Part shown: positions 19,687 through 30,043 of the stretch, one piece after another | Numbering within the stretch: the first letter of the stretch is position 1 | Layout: the number at the start of each line of letters is the position of its first letter | Origin: an uncultured Roseovarius sp. | GTDB lineage: Bacteria > Pseudomonadota > Alphaproteobacteria > Rhodobacterales > Rhodobacteraceae | Length of the DNA: 64,000 nt | Direction of reading: 5' to 3' | Assembly (NCBI GenBank): GCA_947497295.1 | Contig: CANMFU010000003.1 | Span: 186,001 to 250,000 of the forward strand | Notes under the pieces: model-generated | What the model was told of the DNA's origin: nothing | What the model saw: only the letters and a program-made list of their open reading frames with translations | Databases searched by the model: none | Position numbers and translations under genes: made by a program

Positions 19687-20703
19687 TCAAAAGGCGTCTT
19701 CGAATTTCTTCGCCAGATCCTCGATATTGTCGGGCGGCCAATCCTCGACATCCATGCCCAGATGCAGGCCCATGCCCGACAGCACTTCCTTGATCTCGTT
19801 CAGGGACTTGCGACCAAAGTTCGGCGTGCGCAGCATTTCGGCTTCGGTCTTCTGGATCAGATCGCCGATATAGACGATGTTGTCGTTCTTCAGGCAGTTT
19901 GCCGAACGCACCGACAGTTCCAGTTCATCAACCTTCTTCAGCAGAAGCGGGTTGAACTCCAGACCATCGTCGTCGTCCTGGCGGCCGGCGCTTTCCGGCT
20001 CGTCAAAGTTGACGAAGGTGCTGAGCTGATCCTGCAGGATGCGCGCGGCATAGGCCACGGCGTCATCCGGTGTGATCGAGCCATCGGTTTCGATTTTCAT
20101 CGTCAGCTTGTCATAGTCCAGAACCTGGCCCTCGCGGGTGGGCTGAACGTCATAGCTGACGCGGCGGATCGGGCTGTAGATCGCATCCACGGGGATCATG
20201 CCGATCGGCGCGTCCTCGGGCTTGTTCTTTTCGGCGGCGACATAGCCTTTGCCGGTGCCAATGGTCAGTTCCATGAACAGGTCCGCGCCCTCGTCGAGGT
20301 GGCAGATCACATGCTCGCGGTTCAAAATCTCGATGCCGCTGCTGTCCGAAATGTCACCGGCGGTGACGATACCCGGACCCTTGACGTTGACCGACAGACG
20401 CTTGGGGCCTTCGACCTCCATGCGGATGGCGACGCCCTTGAGGTTCAGGATGATGTCTGTGACATCTTCGCGCACGCCTGCGACGGAGGAAAACTCGTGC
20501 AGTACGTTGTCGATCTGAACGGCCGTGATTGCCGCGCCTTGCAGCGACGACATCAGCACACGGCGCAGCGCGTTACCCAGTGTCAGACCAAAGCCGCGCT
20601 CCAGCGGTTCGGCTGTGACAGTTGCCTGACGCAGCGGATCATTACCCGGCTTGACGTCCAGCTGTGTCGGCTTGATCAACTCAGCCCAGTTCTTGTGGAT
20701 CAT
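19687..20703 (-). CDS. rpoA: DNA-directed RNA polymerase subunit alpha
   Basis: Dimerises to nucleate RNA polymerase assembly. 338 residues from ATG 20703 ([17 protein letters not shown]); an ATG four codons upstream is not used in homologues. The N-terminal assembly domain spans about residues 1-235. A linker follows, then the C-terminal DNA- and activator-binding domain ([35 protein letters not shown]). It sits between rpsK and rplQ as in all proteobacteria. Confidence 0.98.
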   Translation of the reverse strand: MIHKNWAELIKPTQLDVKPGNDPLRQATVTAEPLERGFGLTLGNALRRVLMSSLQGAAITAVQIDNVLHEFSSVAGVREDVTDIILNLKGVAIRMEVEGPKRLSVNVKGPGIVTAGDISDSSGIEILNREHVICHLDEGADLFMELTIGTGKGYVAAEKNKPEDAPIGMIPVDAIYSPIRRVSYDVQPTREGQVLDYDKLTMKIETDGSITPDDAVAYAARILQDQLSTFVNFDEPESAGRQDDDDGLEFNPLLLKKVDELELSVRSANCLKNDNIVYIGDLIQKTEAEMLRTPNFGRKSLNEIKEVLSGMGLHLGMDVEDWPPDNIEDLAKKFEDAF

Positions 20704-20816
20704 GTGTCCCTCCATACCAGTCCTGCCCGCATGTCCGACGGCCAGAACGCCCGAGGTTTAAAATGACGACAAGAGGGGCCACGCGGACATGCGCGGCCCC
20801 GCTTGAAAAACAGACC

Positions 20817-21206
20817 TCAGACGCGGCGGCGCTTTGGCGGACGACAGCCGTTATGCGCCATCGGCGTCACGTCACGGATCGACGTCACGTTCAGGCCGAC
20901 AGCGGCCAGAGCGCGCAGCGCAGACTCGCGGCCCGAACCGGGGCCCTGCACTTCGACTTCGATCGTGCGCATGCCGTGTTCCTGAGCCTTCTTGCCCGCA
21001 TCTTCGGCGGCCATCTGTGCGGCGTAGGGCGTCGATTTGCGCGACCCCTTGAAACCGCACGTGCCGGCGGAAGACCATGCAATCGCGTTGCCCTGAACGT
21101 CAGAGATCAGGATCTTGGTGTTGTTGAAGGACGAATTCACATGAGCAACGCCGGTGGCGATGTTCTTGGAAACCTTCTTCTTTGTGCGTTTGGTATCGCG
21201 TGCCAT
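20817..21206 (-). CDS. rpsK: 30S ribosomal protein S11
   Basis: Platform protein of the small subunit near the E site, 129 residues. Recognised by [32 protein letters not shown] and the C-terminal [12 protein letters not shown]. It lies 15 bases after rpsM and is followed by a 113-base gap before rpoA, which is longer than in E. coli where rpsD intervenes; rpsD is absent here, as usual for alphaproteobacteria. Confidence 0.98.
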   Translation of the reverse strand: MARDTKRTKKKVSKNIATGVAHVNSSFNNTKILISDVQGNAIAWSSAGTCGFKGSRKSTPYAAQMAAEDAGKKAQEHGMRTIEVEVQGPGSGRESALRALAAVGLNVTSIRDVTPMAHNGCRPPKRRRV

Positions 21207-21221
21207 ATCAGGTGCCCTCCC

Positions 21222-21590
21222 TTATTTCTTCTTGCCGGCAATGGCCTTTGCAGGGCCTTTGCGGGTACGGGCATTGGTGTGGGTACGCTGGCCACGAACC
21301 GGCAGGTTCCGGCGGTGGCGCAGACCACGGTAGCAACCAAGATCCATCAAACGCTTGATGTTCATCTGCGTCTCACGGCGCAGGTCGCCCTCGACGGCCA
21401 GGTTCGCGTCAATATATTCGCGCAGCGCAACCGTTTCGGTATCGCTCAGCTCATTTACGCGGCGCGTCTGGTCGATGCCGACCGCGTCGCAGATGGTTTT
21501 TGCGGTGGAATGACCGATTCCGGTCACGTAGGTCAGGGCAATGGGAACCCGTTTATGCGTCGGGATGTTGACGCCGGCGATACGTGCCAC
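21222..21590 (-). CDS. rpsM: 30S ribosomal protein S13 (probable GTG start)
   Basis: Head protein contacting the P-site tRNA and the 50S bridge, 122 residues. Starting at GTG 21590 gives [15 protein letters not shown], the exact S13 family start. The ribosome site AAAAAGGA is about eight bases from this GTG but only two from the ATG at 21596 (which would add Met-His), so GTG is the better start. [15 protein letters not shown] and the basic tail [13 protein letters not shown] are also typical. Follows adk after a 230-base gap that shows no gene. Confidence 0.95.
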   Translation of the reverse strand: MARIAGVNIPTHKRVPIALTYVTGIGHSTAKTICDAVGIDQTRRVNELSDTETVALREYIDANLAVEGDLRRETQMNIKRLMDLGCYRGLRHRRNLPVRGQRTHTNARTRKGPAKAIAGKKK

Positions 21591-21829
21591 GTGCATATTC
21601 CTTTTTCGTTGCGGGTCCGTAATGCCGGACCCTTTTTTCACAACGTAGGCCACAGGCGCATGACGCCCGAGCCGCAGCTGAATTCAGGTAATCGATTCGA
21701 TATGAGGCAGCCCCATGGGAATCAAACCCCTCGCGGGATGCTGCTGGTTAGGGGGAATTGGGTCGGGCGTCAAGGGCCGAGCGGGAAACTAAACCGCCCT
21801 GCCCAAATCACGCCGATGTGCCCTGTGCA

Positions 21830-22477
21830 TCACCCCTGGAGAATTGCGGCAATACTGCGCTGCACGTCATCAACCGGACCCAGCCCGTTGATGCTGCTCA
21901 GCATGTCCTTGGCGTAGTAATAGCCGATCAGCGGCGACGTTTTCTTGTAGTATTCCATGAGGCGGTTGCGCAGCGCCTCCTCGTTGTCATCCGCACGACG
22001 GATGAATTCGTGCGCTTCGCCGCATTTGGTGCATACACCGTCCGCCGGGATCGGCTTGGTGTTGTCGTTGTAAACCTCGCCGCAGTTCGAGCAGGTCGAC
22101 CGGGCGGTTATGCGATCCACCAGCGCCTCGTCATCGACCTGCATTTCGATCACAGCATCCAGAGTCTCGCCGCATTCGGACAAAAGCTGCCCCAACGCGT
22201 CCGCCTGCGGAAGAGTGCGCGGAAAACCGTCAAAGATAAAGCCGCCGCCCTTGCCGCCTTCCAGCTTTTCCCGGATCAGGCCGATGACGATCTCATCTGT
22301 CACCAGCTCGCCCCGCGCCATCACATCGGCCACGCGTTTGCCCATCTCGGTGCCACTCTCCTTGGCTTCACGCAGCATGTCGCCGGTGCTCAGCTGGATC
22401 ATGTCGCGGGTGGCAACCAGATGGTGCGCCTGTGTGCCCTTGCCCGCGCCCGGCGGTCCGAGAAGTATGATGTTCAT
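21830..22477 (-). CDS. adk: Adenylate kinase, zinc-finger LID type
   Basis: Interconverts AMP, ADP and ATP in the cytosol. 215 residues with P-loop [10 protein letters not shown] at residues 7-16 and the [11 protein letters not shown] motif. The long LID domain carries four cysteines in two CxxC pairs ([10 protein letters not shown] and CTKCG), a structural zinc site seen in many bacteria but not in E. coli. Its ATG follows directly on the secY stop (22478), so translation is probably coupled. The adk-after-secY order is conserved in the spc region. Confidence 0.97.
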   Translation of the reverse strand: MNIILLGPPGAGKGTQAHHLVATRDMIQLSTGDMLREAKESGTEMGKRVADVMARGELVTDEIVIGLIREKLEGGKGGGFIFDGFPRTLPQADALGQLLSECGETLDAVIEMQVDDEALVDRITARSTCSNCGEVYNDNTKPIPADGVCTKCGEAHEFIRRADDNEEALRNRLMEYYKKTSPLIGYYYAKDMLSSINGLGPVDDVQRSIAAILQG

Positions 22478-23845
22478 TTATTTCCGTCCTGTCCCTTTGC
22501 GACGGGCGCGCCGTTTGCCCTTGCCGCCAAGCTGTGATTTTTCAATCAGCCCTTCGTATTGATGTGCCAGAAGGTGACTTTGCACCTGCTGGATCGTGTC
22601 CATCGTGACCGACACGACAATAAGAACCGATGTGCCGCCAAAATAAAAGGGGATCGCGAACTGCGCGCGCAAAATTTCCGGCAGCAGACAGACAAGGGCC
22701 AGATAACCGGAGCCAAGGACAAGGATACGGCTGACGACATATTCCAGGTATTCCGCAGTCCGCTTGCCCGGACGGATGCCGGGAACAAAGCCGTTCTGGT
22801 TCTTCAGGTTCTCCGCAACCTCATCGGGCTTGAACGCCACATTATAGGTGTAGAAATACGCAAAGAACACGATCATGCCGGTAAAGAACAGCAGATAGAG
22901 CGGCTGACCGGGGCCGAAATAGGCCAAGATCGTCGACATGATCGGGCTACCGCCCTGCCCGCCCGAAAACGTGCTGATCGTCGTCGGCAAGAGCAGCAGC
23001 GACGAGGCAAAGATTGCCGGAATCACACCTGACGGGTTCACCTTGATCGGCAGGTGCGAGGAGCCGCCGTCATAGACCTTCATCCCCACCTGACGGCGCG
23101 GATACTGGATATGCACTTTGCGCAAGCTGCGCTCCATGAATACCACAAAGCCGATCACGACGACCACCATCACGATCACGCCGATGATGACAGCAGGGCT
23201 GATCGCGCCCGAGCGACCGCTGGCAAAGAACTGCGCCAGCGCAGCAGGAACCTCGGCAATGATGCCGACGAAGATGATCAGAGAGATACCGTTACCGATA
23301 CCGCGCGCGGTGATCTGTTCGCCCAGCCACATCAGGAACATGGTGCCGCCGATCAGCGTGACCATGCACGACACGATAAAGAACAAGCCGGGGTTGGTGA
23401 CCAGATCGCCCGACTGAAGGCTGACGGCCAGACCATAAGATTGCAGCGTGGCCAGCAGCACAGTGCCATAGCGCGTGTATTGGTTGATCTTCTTGCGCCC
23501 GGATTCGCCCTCTTTTTTGAGCTGTTCCAGCGAAGGGACCATCGCCGTCATAAGCTGAATGATAATCGAGGCCGAGATATACGGCATGATGCCCAGGGCA
23601 AAGATACCCATCCGACCCAGCGCACCGCCGGTAAACATCGACAGCATACCGCCAATGCTGGCGCCAGCGCCCACCATGAACTCACGCAGTTCGGCACCGT
23701 CAATGCCGGGGACGGGTATCCACGTGCCAAGGCGGTACACGACCAGCAGCATGAGGGTGTAAAGGATGCGCTTGCGAAGATCGGTGGCCTTGCCGAGCGC
23801 TGCCCAGCTGGTGTTGGCCGCCATTTGTTCTGCTGCAGATACCAT
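22478..23845 (-). CDS. secY: Preprotein translocase subunit SecY
   Basis: Channel-forming subunit of the Sec translocon, 455 residues with ten apparent membrane spans. Recognised by LRKRILYTLMLLVVYRLGTWIP at the first span, EQITARGIGNGISLIIF and the cytoplasmic loop NLKNQNGFVPGIRPGKRTAEYL. The C-terminal tail is basic (GKGKRRARRKGTGRK). Follows rplO with a 112-base gap. Start ATG 23845 gives MVSAAEQMAANTSW. Confidence 0.97.
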   Translation of the reverse strand: MVSAAEQMAANTSWAALGKATDLRKRILYTLMLLVVYRLGTWIPVPGIDGAELREFMVGAGASIGGMLSMFTGGALGRMGIFALGIMPYISASIIIQLMTAMVPSLEQLKKEGESGRKKINQYTRYGTVLLATLQSYGLAVSLQSGDLVTNPGLFFIVSCMVTLIGGTMFLMWLGEQITARGIGNGISLIIFVGIIAEVPAALAQFFASGRSGAISPAVIIGVIVMVVVVIGFVVFMERSLRKVHIQYPRRQVGMKVYDGGSSHLPIKVNPSGVIPAIFASSLLLLPTTISTFSGGQGGSPIMSTILAYFGPGQPLYLLFFTGMIVFFAYFYTYNVAFKPDEVAENLKNQNGFVPGIRPGKRTAEYLEYVVSRILVLGSGYLALVCLLPEILRAQFAIPFYFGGTSVLIVVSVTMDTIQQVQSHLLAHQYEGLIEKSQLGGKGKRRARRKGTGRK

Positions 23846-23957
23846 TCGGGTCTCTTTCGGAATGACAACGCCGCCGACAGCTGTTTTCCAGCGGCCCGGC
23901 GGCGTGTTTTGAAAAACTAGGGAATATGTAAGCGGCGCGGGGGCCGCTCACAACCTC

Positions 23958-24440
23958 TTATTCAGCCGCTTGTGCCGCCGATGCGCCGGTCAGCGTCAGC
24001 GAACCGCCCGCTTTTTCAACCGCCTCGACCGCCGATTTGGACGCGCCGGTGACTTCCAGAGTGATCTTGGAGGTCACGTCACCCTTGGCCAGAACGCGCA
24101 CGCCGTCCAGTTTGCGGCGCACCAGACCGGATTCGATCAGCACGTCCTCGGTGATGGCGCTGCCCGCGTCCAGCTTCTTGTCATCGATGAATTTCTGGAT
24201 CAGGCCCAGATTGACCACGGCAAACGCCTTGCGGTTCGGCTTGTTAAAGCCGCGCTTGGGCAGACGCTGATAGAGCGGCATCTGGCCGCCCTCAAAGCCC
24301 TTGATCGCAACGCCGGAGCGCGATTTCTGACCCTTGATACCACGGCCACCGGTCTTGCCCATGCCCGAGCCGGGACCACGGCCAATACGTTTTTTACGCT
24401 TCGTCGCGCCTTCGTTATCGTGCAGTTCATGCAATTTCAT
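23958..24440 (-). CDS. rplO: 50S ribosomal protein L15
   Basis: Early assembly protein of the large subunit, 160 residues. Hallmarks are [40 protein letters not shown] and [14 protein letters not shown]. Normally it follows rpmD immediately; here an unrelated gene and a terminator intervene, and a candidate promoter at 24536-24564 would restart transcription for rplO-secY-adk-rpsM-rpsK-rpoA-rplQ. Confidence 0.97.
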   Translation of the reverse strand: MKLHELHDNEGATKRKKRIGRGPGSGMGKTGGRGIKGQKSRSGVAIKGFEGGQMPLYQRLPKRGFNKPNRKAFAVVNLGLIQKFIDDKKLDAGSAITEDVLIESGLVRRKLDGVRVLAKGDVTSKITLEVTGASKSAVEAVEKAGGSLTLTGASAAQAAE

Positions 24441-24535
24441 GTCGCTTCTCCTTATGCCGGATGCGGCCCCCAGCGACGGGAGCGGCCGAACGCGGCTTGA
24501 TTGATAGACTCGCGGCGCGGTTCGCCACTTGCGGG

Positions 24536-24564
24536 CGTATAGACTTCTGCAATGCGCAATGCAA
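24536..24564 (-). promoter_or_regulatory. Candidate re-entry promoter for rplO-secY-adk segment
   Basis: On the minus strand TTGCAT (24564-24559), a 17-base spacer and TATACG (24541-24536) lie about 95 bases before rplO. The -10 element equals those upstream of rpmC and rpsL. Confidence 0.55.
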
Positions 24565-24607
24565 GCGTCCGAGTGCTTTTCTGGAAGCCCGATTGTCTCG
24601 TTTGGCT

Positions 24608-25447
24608 CTAATCAAGCCAGCCCGAAACCCACCCTTTCAGGCTTGACCACTTGCCGGAGAAGTCGGGGGACTCGAGGTTCGAAACCCAATCCGTAGAGCC
24701 ATCATATGCTGCTACCGCAGTTTGCCAAGCGGCACGTGGTGAGGTCTTTGTCGATTGCCAAATCTCTTCCTTGGTGGGCACCTGCAGGCCACAAACGTAA
24801 TCTCTTCCGCCGTCACTTGCTGCATCAGGGTTCAACGAAACTTCCAGATCATACAGGTCACTCATTGTGTCACACGCAGATTTAAGCTCATAGCTTGTCG
24901 CCGCTGCAATAATGGCAATTCCATAAAACGGGATGCTCTCCCCTGCAACACTGGCCAAGTTCGTGGCTGCGACTCTTTTTGTCCGCGCCTGAAGGCTGCC
25001 ATTCACCTGTGCAACGGCAGCTTTGGTCGACATCTTTTTTCCACGGAAAGAAACTCGAAGGTCATCTTTTAGTTTTCTGTTCTCGGCCTCCAGGGAGGTC
25101 AGTCTTGTCGTTGCCAGTTGATTGTTCCTGGTAAGGCGTGTATTATTTCTTTCCAGTTGATCAATAGCTTTAGCCTGATTGTTCGACTTGATCCTCATTT
25201 CGTATAGTTCGTTTTCGAGACCACTTTTGGTCGCCAAGAAAGTGCTGGATGCGGAGGCGAGGCCGGTCGCGGCGCGAATGGCGGCTGTGGTCACAGACGC
25301 AACCAATCCACTAGTGTGACTTAAAATGAGAAACGCGAGCATCAAAAGAAACACAAGTAAGGTCGCGGTTCGGCGAACAAAATTCAATAACAGAAAAATT
25401 ACCTTCACGATGCCCTCCAGAACCTCATAGGATACGGATTGCGTCAT
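24608..25447 (-). CDS. Unknown membrane coiled-coil protein inserted between rpmD and rplO
   Basis: Not recognised. From ATG 25447 ([16 protein letters not shown]) it has 279 residues: a strongly hydrophobic N-terminus (about residues 12-50, one or two membrane spans), a coiled coil of about 60 residues rich in N, E, R and L ([19 protein letters not shown] to [13 protein letters not shown]), a second hydrophobic patch ([19 protein letters not shown]) and a C-terminal domain with two cysteines. An upstream in-frame start at 25504 would lie inside the rpmD terminator and is less likely. Base composition is visibly more A+T-rich than the flanking ribosomal genes, which fits lateral acquisition. 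Same strand as the operon. Its ribosome site is weak. Confidence 0.8.
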   Translation of the reverse strand: MTQSVSYEVLEGIVKVIFLLLNFVRRTATLLVFLLMLAFLILSHTSGLVASVTTAAIRAATGLASASSTFLATKSGLENELYEMRIKSNNQAKAIDQLERNNTRLTRNNQLATTRLTSLEAENRKLKDDLRVSFRGKKMSTKAAVAQVNGSLQARTKRVAATNLASVAGESIPFYGIAIIAAATSYELKSACDTMSDLYDLEVSLNPDAASDGGRDYVCGLQVPTKEEIWQSTKTSPRAAWQTAVAAYDGSTDWVSNLESPDFSGKWSSLKGWVSGWLD

Positions 25448-25482
25448 TAGTCTGATGTCCGCAACAGAATATCCGGAGGATA

Positions 25483-25512
25483 TAAAAAAGCCCCCGGCTT
25501 TCACCGGAGGCT
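25483..25512 (-). terminator. Strong terminator after rpmD
   Basis: On the minus strand AGCCTCCGG and the following GCCGGGGGCT form a stem around TGAAA and are followed by TTTTTT. It lies inside the spc operon, where no terminator is normally found, and separates rpmD from the inserted gene. Confidence 0.85.
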
Positions 25513-25552
25513 CTGATATCTGGCAGAGAGCGGGAATTACCCCGCCACGCCG

Positions 25553-25741
25553 TCAACCTTTTTCTTCAATAATCTCCACCATGTGCGGGATCTTGTTGAT
25601 CATGCCGCGAACACTGGGCGTGTCCTCCAGCTCGCGCACGCGGTGCATCTTGTTCAGGCCCAGACCGATCAGCGTTGCGCGCTGGTCGGCGGGGCGGCGG
25701 ATGGGGCTGCCCACTTGCTTGATGACGATAGTCTTGGCCAT
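25553..25741 (-). CDS. rpmD: 50S ribosomal protein L30
   Basis: Small large-subunit protein of 62 residues. [20 protein letters not shown] and [17 protein letters not shown] are typical L30. It starts three bases after rpsE and is the last gene of the rpmC-rpmD transcription block, ended by the terminator at 25483. Confidence 0.96.
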   Translation of the reverse strand: MAKTIVIKQVGSPIRRPADQRATLIGLGLNKMHRVRELEDTPSVRGMINKIPHMVEIIEEKG

Positions 25742-25744
25742 TGA

Positions 25745-26332
25745 TTAACCCTCCTGCGCGACGGGCGCCTGTTCGCCCTTGGGGCGGGGCGCGTCGGCTG
25801 TTGCCATGATGTCCGCGACCTTCTTGCCACGGCGCTGCGCGACCATGCGGGGGCTCGACTCTTTGGTCAGGCCGTTCATGGTGGCGCGGATCATGTTATA
25901 GGGGTTCTGGCTGCCGTTCGATTTGGCGACGACGTCCTGAAGGCCCAGCATTTCGAACACGGCACGCATCGGACCACCGGCAATGATACCAGTACCTTGC
26001 GGTGCGGAGCGCATGATCACCTTGCCGGCGCCATGGCGCCCTTCCATGTCGTGGTGCAGCGTGCGGCCCTCGCGCAGCGGCACGCGGATCATGGCACGCT
26101 TGGCGGACTCGGTCGCCTTGCGGATGGCCTCGGGGACCTCCTTGGCCTTGCCCTTGCCAAAGCCGACGCGGCCCTTCTGATCGCCTACAACGACCAGCGC
26201 CGCAAAGCCGAAGCGCTTGCCGCCCTTGACGGTTTTCGAAACGCGGTTGATCGCGACCAGGCGGTCGGCGAATTCGGGAGTCTCGTCACGCTGGTTGCGA
26301 CGGCCTCCGCCACGGTTGTCATCTCTTGCCAT
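25745..26332 (-). CDS. rpsE: 30S ribosomal protein S5
   Basis: Small-subunit protein for decoding fidelity, 195 residues from ATG 26332 ([17 protein letters not shown]). The double-stranded-RNA-binding part ([21 protein letters not shown]) and the second domain ([20 protein letters not shown]) are clear. A basic/proline tail ([16 protein letters not shown]) extends it beyond E. coli S5 (167 residues). An upstream in-frame ATG at 26410 has no family support. Spacing to rplR is 115 bases. Confidence 0.96.
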   Translation of the reverse strand: MARDDNRGGGRRNQRDETPEFADRLVAINRVSKTVKGGKRFGFAALVVVGDQKGRVGFGKGKAKEVPEAIRKATESAKRAMIRVPLREGRTLHHDMEGRHGAGKVIMRSAPQGTGIIAGGPMRAVFEMLGLQDVVAKSNGSQNPYNMIRATMNGLTKESSPRMVAQRRGKKVADIMATADAPRPKGEQAPVAQEG

Positions 26333-26447
26333 GCGGCATGTCCTTTTCAAAGCGGCGCGCCTCGCGCCAGATAATGTCAATCCAGGTGGGCAAATGCGCC
26401 CCCGGATCATCGAGGCGGCCCCTTGGGCGGGGCCGCCTACGCTGCGT

Positions 26448-26807
26448 TTAGATCTTCAGACCGCCTTCACGCGCCGCGTCGGCCAGAGCCTTCACCTTGC
26501 CGTGAAACAGGAAGCCGCCACGGTCGAAATACGCCTCTTCGATACCGGCTTTCTTGGCGCGTTCTGCGATCGCCGCGCCCACTTTGGTGGCCGCTTCGAT
26601 GTTGCATTTGCCGACCATGCCCAGATCCTTTTCCAAGGTCGAGGCCGATGCCAGCGTTACGCCGTTCACATCGTCGATCAGCTGAACGCTGATATTCTTG
26701 TTGCTGCGGTGAACGCTCAGGCGCATGCGCCCTGCATTCACATTGCGAAGTTTGTTCCGAACGCGCAGGCGGCGTTTCAGAAACAGTTTTCTTTTGCTGT
26801 TTGCCAT
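26448..26807 (-). CDS. rplR: 50S ribosomal protein L18
   Basis: 5S-rRNA-binding protein of the large subunit, 119 residues. Recognised by [37 protein letters not shown] and the C-terminal [20 protein letters not shown]. Starts 11 bases after rplF in the standard spc order. Confidence 0.97.
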   Translation of the reverse strand: MANSKRKLFLKRRLRVRNKLRNVNAGRMRLSVHRSNKNISVQLIDDVNGVTLASASTLEKDLGMVGKCNIEAATKVGAAIAERAKKAGIEEAYFDRGGFLFHGKVKALADAAREGGLKI

Positions 26808-26818
26808 CTACCCGTTCC

Positions 26819-27352
26819 TTACTTCTTCTTGCCTTCTTTCTGGAAGATATACTCGTCTTTGTAGCGAATGCCCTTGCCCTTGTAGGGCTCTGGCGGACGC
26901 CAGTCGCGAATATCAGACGCGACCTGGCCGACGAGCTGCTTGTCCGTGCCTTCGACCACAATCTCAGTGGGCTTGGGAACGGTAACGCTCACACCTTCCG
27001 GAATTTCAAAATCGACGTCATGGCTGTAGCCAAGCGACAGCTTGACGACATTGCCCTGAAGCGCCGCACGGTAACCAACGCCGCGAATTTCCAAATTTCT
27101 GGTGAAATTCGCGTGGGTGCCGTGAACGACATTCGCCACAACACTGCGTGTCATGCCCCACTGCTGGCGCGCGCGCTTGGATTTGCCGCGCGGTGTGATG
27201 GTGATGTCACTGTCGTTGATCGTGATGGTGACATCATCGGTTGCAGTAAAGCTTTTGGTTGCCTTCGGCCCCTTGACCTCAAGCGTCTGGCCGCTGAGCG
27301 ACGCAGTGACACCTGCTGGCAGGGGAATGGGCAGTTTGCCGATACGAGACAT
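26819..27352 (-). CDS. rplF: 50S ribosomal protein L6
   Basis: Binds near the sarcin-ricin loop, 177 residues from ATG 27352 ([15 protein letters not shown]). Contains KGPKATKSF, the [20 protein letters not shown] core and the C-terminal [19 protein letters not shown] typical of L6. The upstream in-frame ATG at 27421 is inside rpsH and not supported. Confidence 0.97.
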   Translation of the reverse strand: MSRIGKLPIPLPAGVTASLSGQTLEVKGPKATKSFTATDDVTITINDSDITITPRGKSKRARQQWGMTRSVVANVVHGTHANFTRNLEIRGVGYRAALQGNVVKLSLGYSHDVDFEIPEGVSVTVPKPTEIVVEGTDKQLVGQVASDIRDWRPPEPYKGKGIRYKDEYIFQKEGKKK

Positions 27353-27365
27353 AAAACAGCCCTCC

Positions 27366-27758
27366 TTAGAATATCGTGCAGAGCACTTCGCCGCCGACAT
27401 TGTGGCTGCGTGCATTTGCATCCGACATCACACCCTTGGGGGTGGAGACAATCGACACACCCAGGCCCTGACGGACCGATGGGATGTCCTTGACGCCCAG
27501 ATAGACGCGACGACCGGGCTTGGAGACCCGCTTCATTTCGCGAATGACGGGGGCGCCATCGAAGTATTTCAGGCTGATCTCGATAGCCGGGTGGCCATCC
27601 TTGCCAGTCGCTGCCTCAAAGCCGCGGATGTAGCCTTCGTTCAAAAGCACGTCGAGCACACGCTCGCGCATTTTGGACGCAGGTGTCATCACCGAGGATT
27701 TGCCGCGCATGGATGCGTTGCGGATCCGCGTGAGCATATCGCCGATAGGATCATTCAT
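27366..27758 (-). CDS. rpsH: 30S ribosomal protein S8
   Basis: Central-domain 16S rRNA binder, 130 residues. [20 protein letters not shown] at the N-terminus and [19 protein letters not shown] near the C-terminus are diagnostic. In E. coli S8 represses its own operon; whether that holds here cannot be read. 12 bases from rpsN. Confidence 0.97.
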   Translation of the reverse strand: MNDPIGDMLTRIRNASMRGKSSVMTPASKMRERVLDVLLNEGYIRGFEAATGKDGHPAIEISLKYFDGAPVIREMKRVSKPGRRVYLGVKDIPSVRQGLGVSIVSTPKGVMSDANARSHNVGGEVLCTIF

Positions 27759-27770
27759 ATCAAATCTCCC

Positions 27771-28076
27771 TTACCAGCTGGATTTCACGAGGCCCGGAGC
27801 CAGGCCGGACTGGCCCAGTTCCCGCAACGCGATACGCGACACTTTGAGCTTGCGGTAATACGCATGCGGACGGCCTGTCAGCTGGCAGCGGTTGTGCAGA
27901 CGTGTTGCACTGCTGTTGCGCGGCAGATCGGCCAGCTTCAGGGTCGCGCGAAAACGCTCTTCCATCGGCTTGCTCTGGTCGTTGATGATCTCTTTCAGCG
28001 CGGCCCGCTTGGTGGCGTATTGCTGAACCAGTTTCTGGCGCTTCTTCTCGCGCTCGATCATTGATTTTTTAGCCAT
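27771..28076 (-). CDS. rpsN: 30S ribosomal protein S14, zinc-independent type
   Basis: Head protein of the small subunit, 101 residues. This is the long form without a CxxC zinc ribbon; only one cysteine is present ([20 protein letters not shown]). [17 protein letters not shown] is the usual start. It lies 19 bases after rplE. Confidence 0.97.
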   Translation of the reverse strand: MAKKSMIEREKKRQKLVQQYATKRAALKEIINDQSKPMEERFRATLKLADLPRNSSATRLHNRCQLTGRPHAYYRKLKVSRIALRELGQSGLAPGLVKSSW

Positions 28077-28095
28077 AACTCTCTCTCCCGCTGCT

Positions 28096-28659
28096 TCAGC
28101 TGTTGAAGGGCATGTTGAAGTGCTTCAACAGTGCCTTCGCTTCAGCGTCGGTTTTCGCCGTGGTTGCGATGATAACATCCATGCCCCAGGATTCGTCGAT
28201 CTTGTCGAAGTTGATCTCGGGGAAGATGATGTGCTCCTTGATGCCGAAGGCGTAGTTGCCGTTGCCATCAAAGGATTTGCCCGACACGCCGCGGAAGTCG
28301 CGGATACGGGGCATCGCGACCGTGATCAAACGGTCGAGGAAGTCATACATGCGGGCGCCGCGCATGGTGACCTTGGTCCCCAGCGGCATATCTTCGCGAA
28401 CGCGGAAGCCGGCGATCGAGTTCTTTGCCATCGTCACGACGGCGCGCTGGCCTGCGATCGTGCTCAGGTCATCCTGAGCCGACTTGGCCTTCTTGGAGTC
28501 GCGAACGGCCTCGGCACCGCAGCCGATGTTCAGGACGATCTTGTCCAGACGCGGGATCTGCATGTCGTTGGTGTAGCCGAACTCTTCTTTCAGCTTCGCC
28601 TTGATCTCGTCCCGGAATTGCGCGCGCAGGCGCGGGGTATAAGCTGCTGTATCAAGCAT
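28096..28659 (-). CDS. rplE: 50S ribosomal protein L5
   Basis: 5S rRNA binder contacting P-site tRNA, 187 residues. Features: [38 protein letters not shown] and the [19 protein letters not shown] loop. Its start overlaps the rplX stop by eight bases, so translation is coupled. Confidence 0.97.
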   Translation of the reverse strand: MLDTAAYTPRLRAQFRDEIKAKLKEEFGYTNDMQIPRLDKIVLNIGCGAEAVRDSKKAKSAQDDLSTIAGQRAVVTMAKNSIAGFRVREDMPLGTKVTMRGARMYDFLDRLITVAMPRIRDFRGVSGKSFDGNGNYAFGIKEHIIFPEINFDKIDESWGMDVIIATTAKTDAEAKALLKHFNMPFNS

Positions 28660-28963
28660 CGATCACGTCCCCCGTGGTTTTTGCGACGCGCACCTTCTTG
28701 CCATCCTTGACGTCAAAGCCGACGCGGGTCGGTTTGCCGTTGGCATCCAGCAGCGCGATGTTGCTCAGGTCGATGGGCATCGCCTTGGGCAGGCGGCCGC
28801 CTTGGGCGGTCTGGCTCTGGCGGGTGTGGCGGATGGCCATGTTGGCACCGTCGACAACTGCCTTGCCGGCCTTCGGGTCAACAGAAGCGATAGTGCCTTC
28901 CTTGCCCTTGTCCTTGCCTGCGATCACGACGACCTTGTCGCCCTTCTTCAGTTTGGCAGCCAT
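28652..28963 (-). CDS. rplX: 50S ribosomal protein L24
   Basis: Assembly initiator of the large subunit, 103 residues with an N-terminal KOW motif ([20 protein letters not shown]) and the [16 protein letters not shown] segment. Two bases after rplN and overlapping rplE. Confidence 0.97.
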   Translation of the reverse strand: MAAKLKKGDKVVVIAGKDKGKEGTIASVDPKAGKAVVDGANMAIRHTRQSQTAQGGRLPKAMPIDLSNIALLDANGKPTRVGFDVKDGKKVRVAKTTGDVIDA

Positions 28964-28965
28964 GG

Positions 28966-29334
28966 TTACAGCACCTCCGGAGCGAGCGAGATGATTTTCA
29001 TGAACTTCTTGGCACGCAATTCGCGCACAACCGGCCCGAAGATACGGGTGCCGACAGGCTCGCCTGCGGTGTTCAGGATGACGGCGGCGTTGCCGTCGAA
29101 CTTGATGGAGGTGCCGTCTTCACGGCGCACTTCCTTGGCGGTGCGTACAACGACAGCCTTGCGGACGTCGCCTTTTTTGACGCGGCCCCGCGGGATGGCT
29201 TCCTTGACCGATACGACGATAATGTCACCGACACTCGCGTAACGACGCTTGGAACCACCCAGAACCTTGATGCACTGAACACGGCGCGCGCCGCTGTTGT
29301 CAGCAACATCCAGGTTTGTCTGCATCTGGATCAT
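28966..29334 (-). CDS. rplN: 50S ribosomal protein L14
   Basis: Subunit-interface protein, 122 residues. [20 protein letters not shown] and [20 protein letters not shown] are the L14 signature ends. It follows rpsQ after 78 bases with no other gene. Confidence 0.97.
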   Translation of the reverse strand: MIQMQTNLDVADNSGARRVQCIKVLGGSKRRYASVGDIIVVSVKEAIPRGRVKKGDVRKAVVVRTAKEVRREDGTSIKFDGNAAVILNTAGEPVGTRIFGPVVRELRAKKFMKIISLAPEVL

Positions 29335-29412
29335 TTGGTTTCTCCCGACCTACCGGGGGGCGATGCGGCCCTTGCCCCGGGGTTTCGATTAATTGGAAAG
29401 GTTTCGAAAGGC

Positions 29413-29643
29413 TCAGCCCTCCAGAACCTCCCAGCGTTTCGTCTTGGACCGCGGCGGGCATTCGATGATGCGCACCTTGTCACCCACTTTATACGTGTTG
29501 TTCACATCGTGGGCACGGTATTTCTTGGACTTCCGGATCGTCTTTTGCAGAACCGGGTGCTTGAAGCGGCGCTCGACCGAAACCGAGATGGTCTGAGCGT
29601 TGGCGTCGCTTGTCACGGTGCCAGAGAGGATACGTTTGGGCAT
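29413..29643 (-). CDS. rpsQ: 30S ribosomal protein S17
   Basis: Primary 16S rRNA binder, 76 residues. [20 protein letters not shown] at the start and [20 protein letters not shown] near the end are diagnostic. 12 bases after rpmC. Confidence 0.97.
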   Translation of the reverse strand: MPKRILSGTVTSDANAQTISVSVERRFKHPVLQKTIRKSKKYRAHDVNNTYKVGDKVRIIECPPRSKTKRWEVLEG

Positions 29644-29655
29644 CTTGCAGGCTCC

Positions 29656-29859
29656 TTATTCTGCTGCCGCGGCTGCGGCTTTCTCGTTCAGGATGGTCAG
29701 CACGCGGGCGGCGCTGCGACGTGCAACGCGCATCTGCGACGCATTCTCCAGCTGGCCGGTGGCGGCCTGGAAGCGCAGGTTGAACTGCGCCTTTTTCAGA
29801 TTCGCCAGCTCTTCTCGCAGCTGCTCTGGTGTCTTCTCTCGAAGTTCTTTGGCGTCCAT
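29656..29859 (-). CDS. rpmC: 50S ribosomal protein L29
   Basis: Exit-tunnel-rim protein near SRP and trigger factor sites, 67 residues. [20 protein letters not shown] and [20 protein letters not shown] are typical. In nearly all bacteria it is fused in order to rplP; here rplP is 2.7 kb upstream, so rpmC becomes the first gene of a block with its own candidate promoter at 29959-29987. Confidence 0.97.
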   Translation of the reverse strand: MDAKELREKTPEQLREELANLKKAQFNLRFQAATGQLENASQMRVARRSAARVLTILNEKAAAAAAE

Positions 29860-29958
29860 CGCCTTGCTCCTTTCAACATCACTGGAGGGCCCTTGCGCAT
29901 CATTTCATTCGATACGCTTGGTCACCCTGATTCCGGTGGAGATCCTTGTGATCTGGCG

Positions 29959-29987
29959 CGTATAGAGGGGCCGCGCGCCCGGCGCAA
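29959..29987 (-). promoter_or_regulatory. Candidate re-entry promoter for rpmC-rpmD segment
   Basis: On the minus strand TTGCGC (29987-29982), a 17-base spacer and TATACG (29964-29959) lie 100 bases before rpmC, in the gap shared with the divergent oxygenase gene. The -10 element is identical to that of the rpsL promoter. Confidence 0.6.
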
Positions 29988-30043
29988 CCCCTGTCTGCAA
30001 AAGGGTCTCGCCACGCCCTGTCCGCTGCGCTATCACAATGCCC

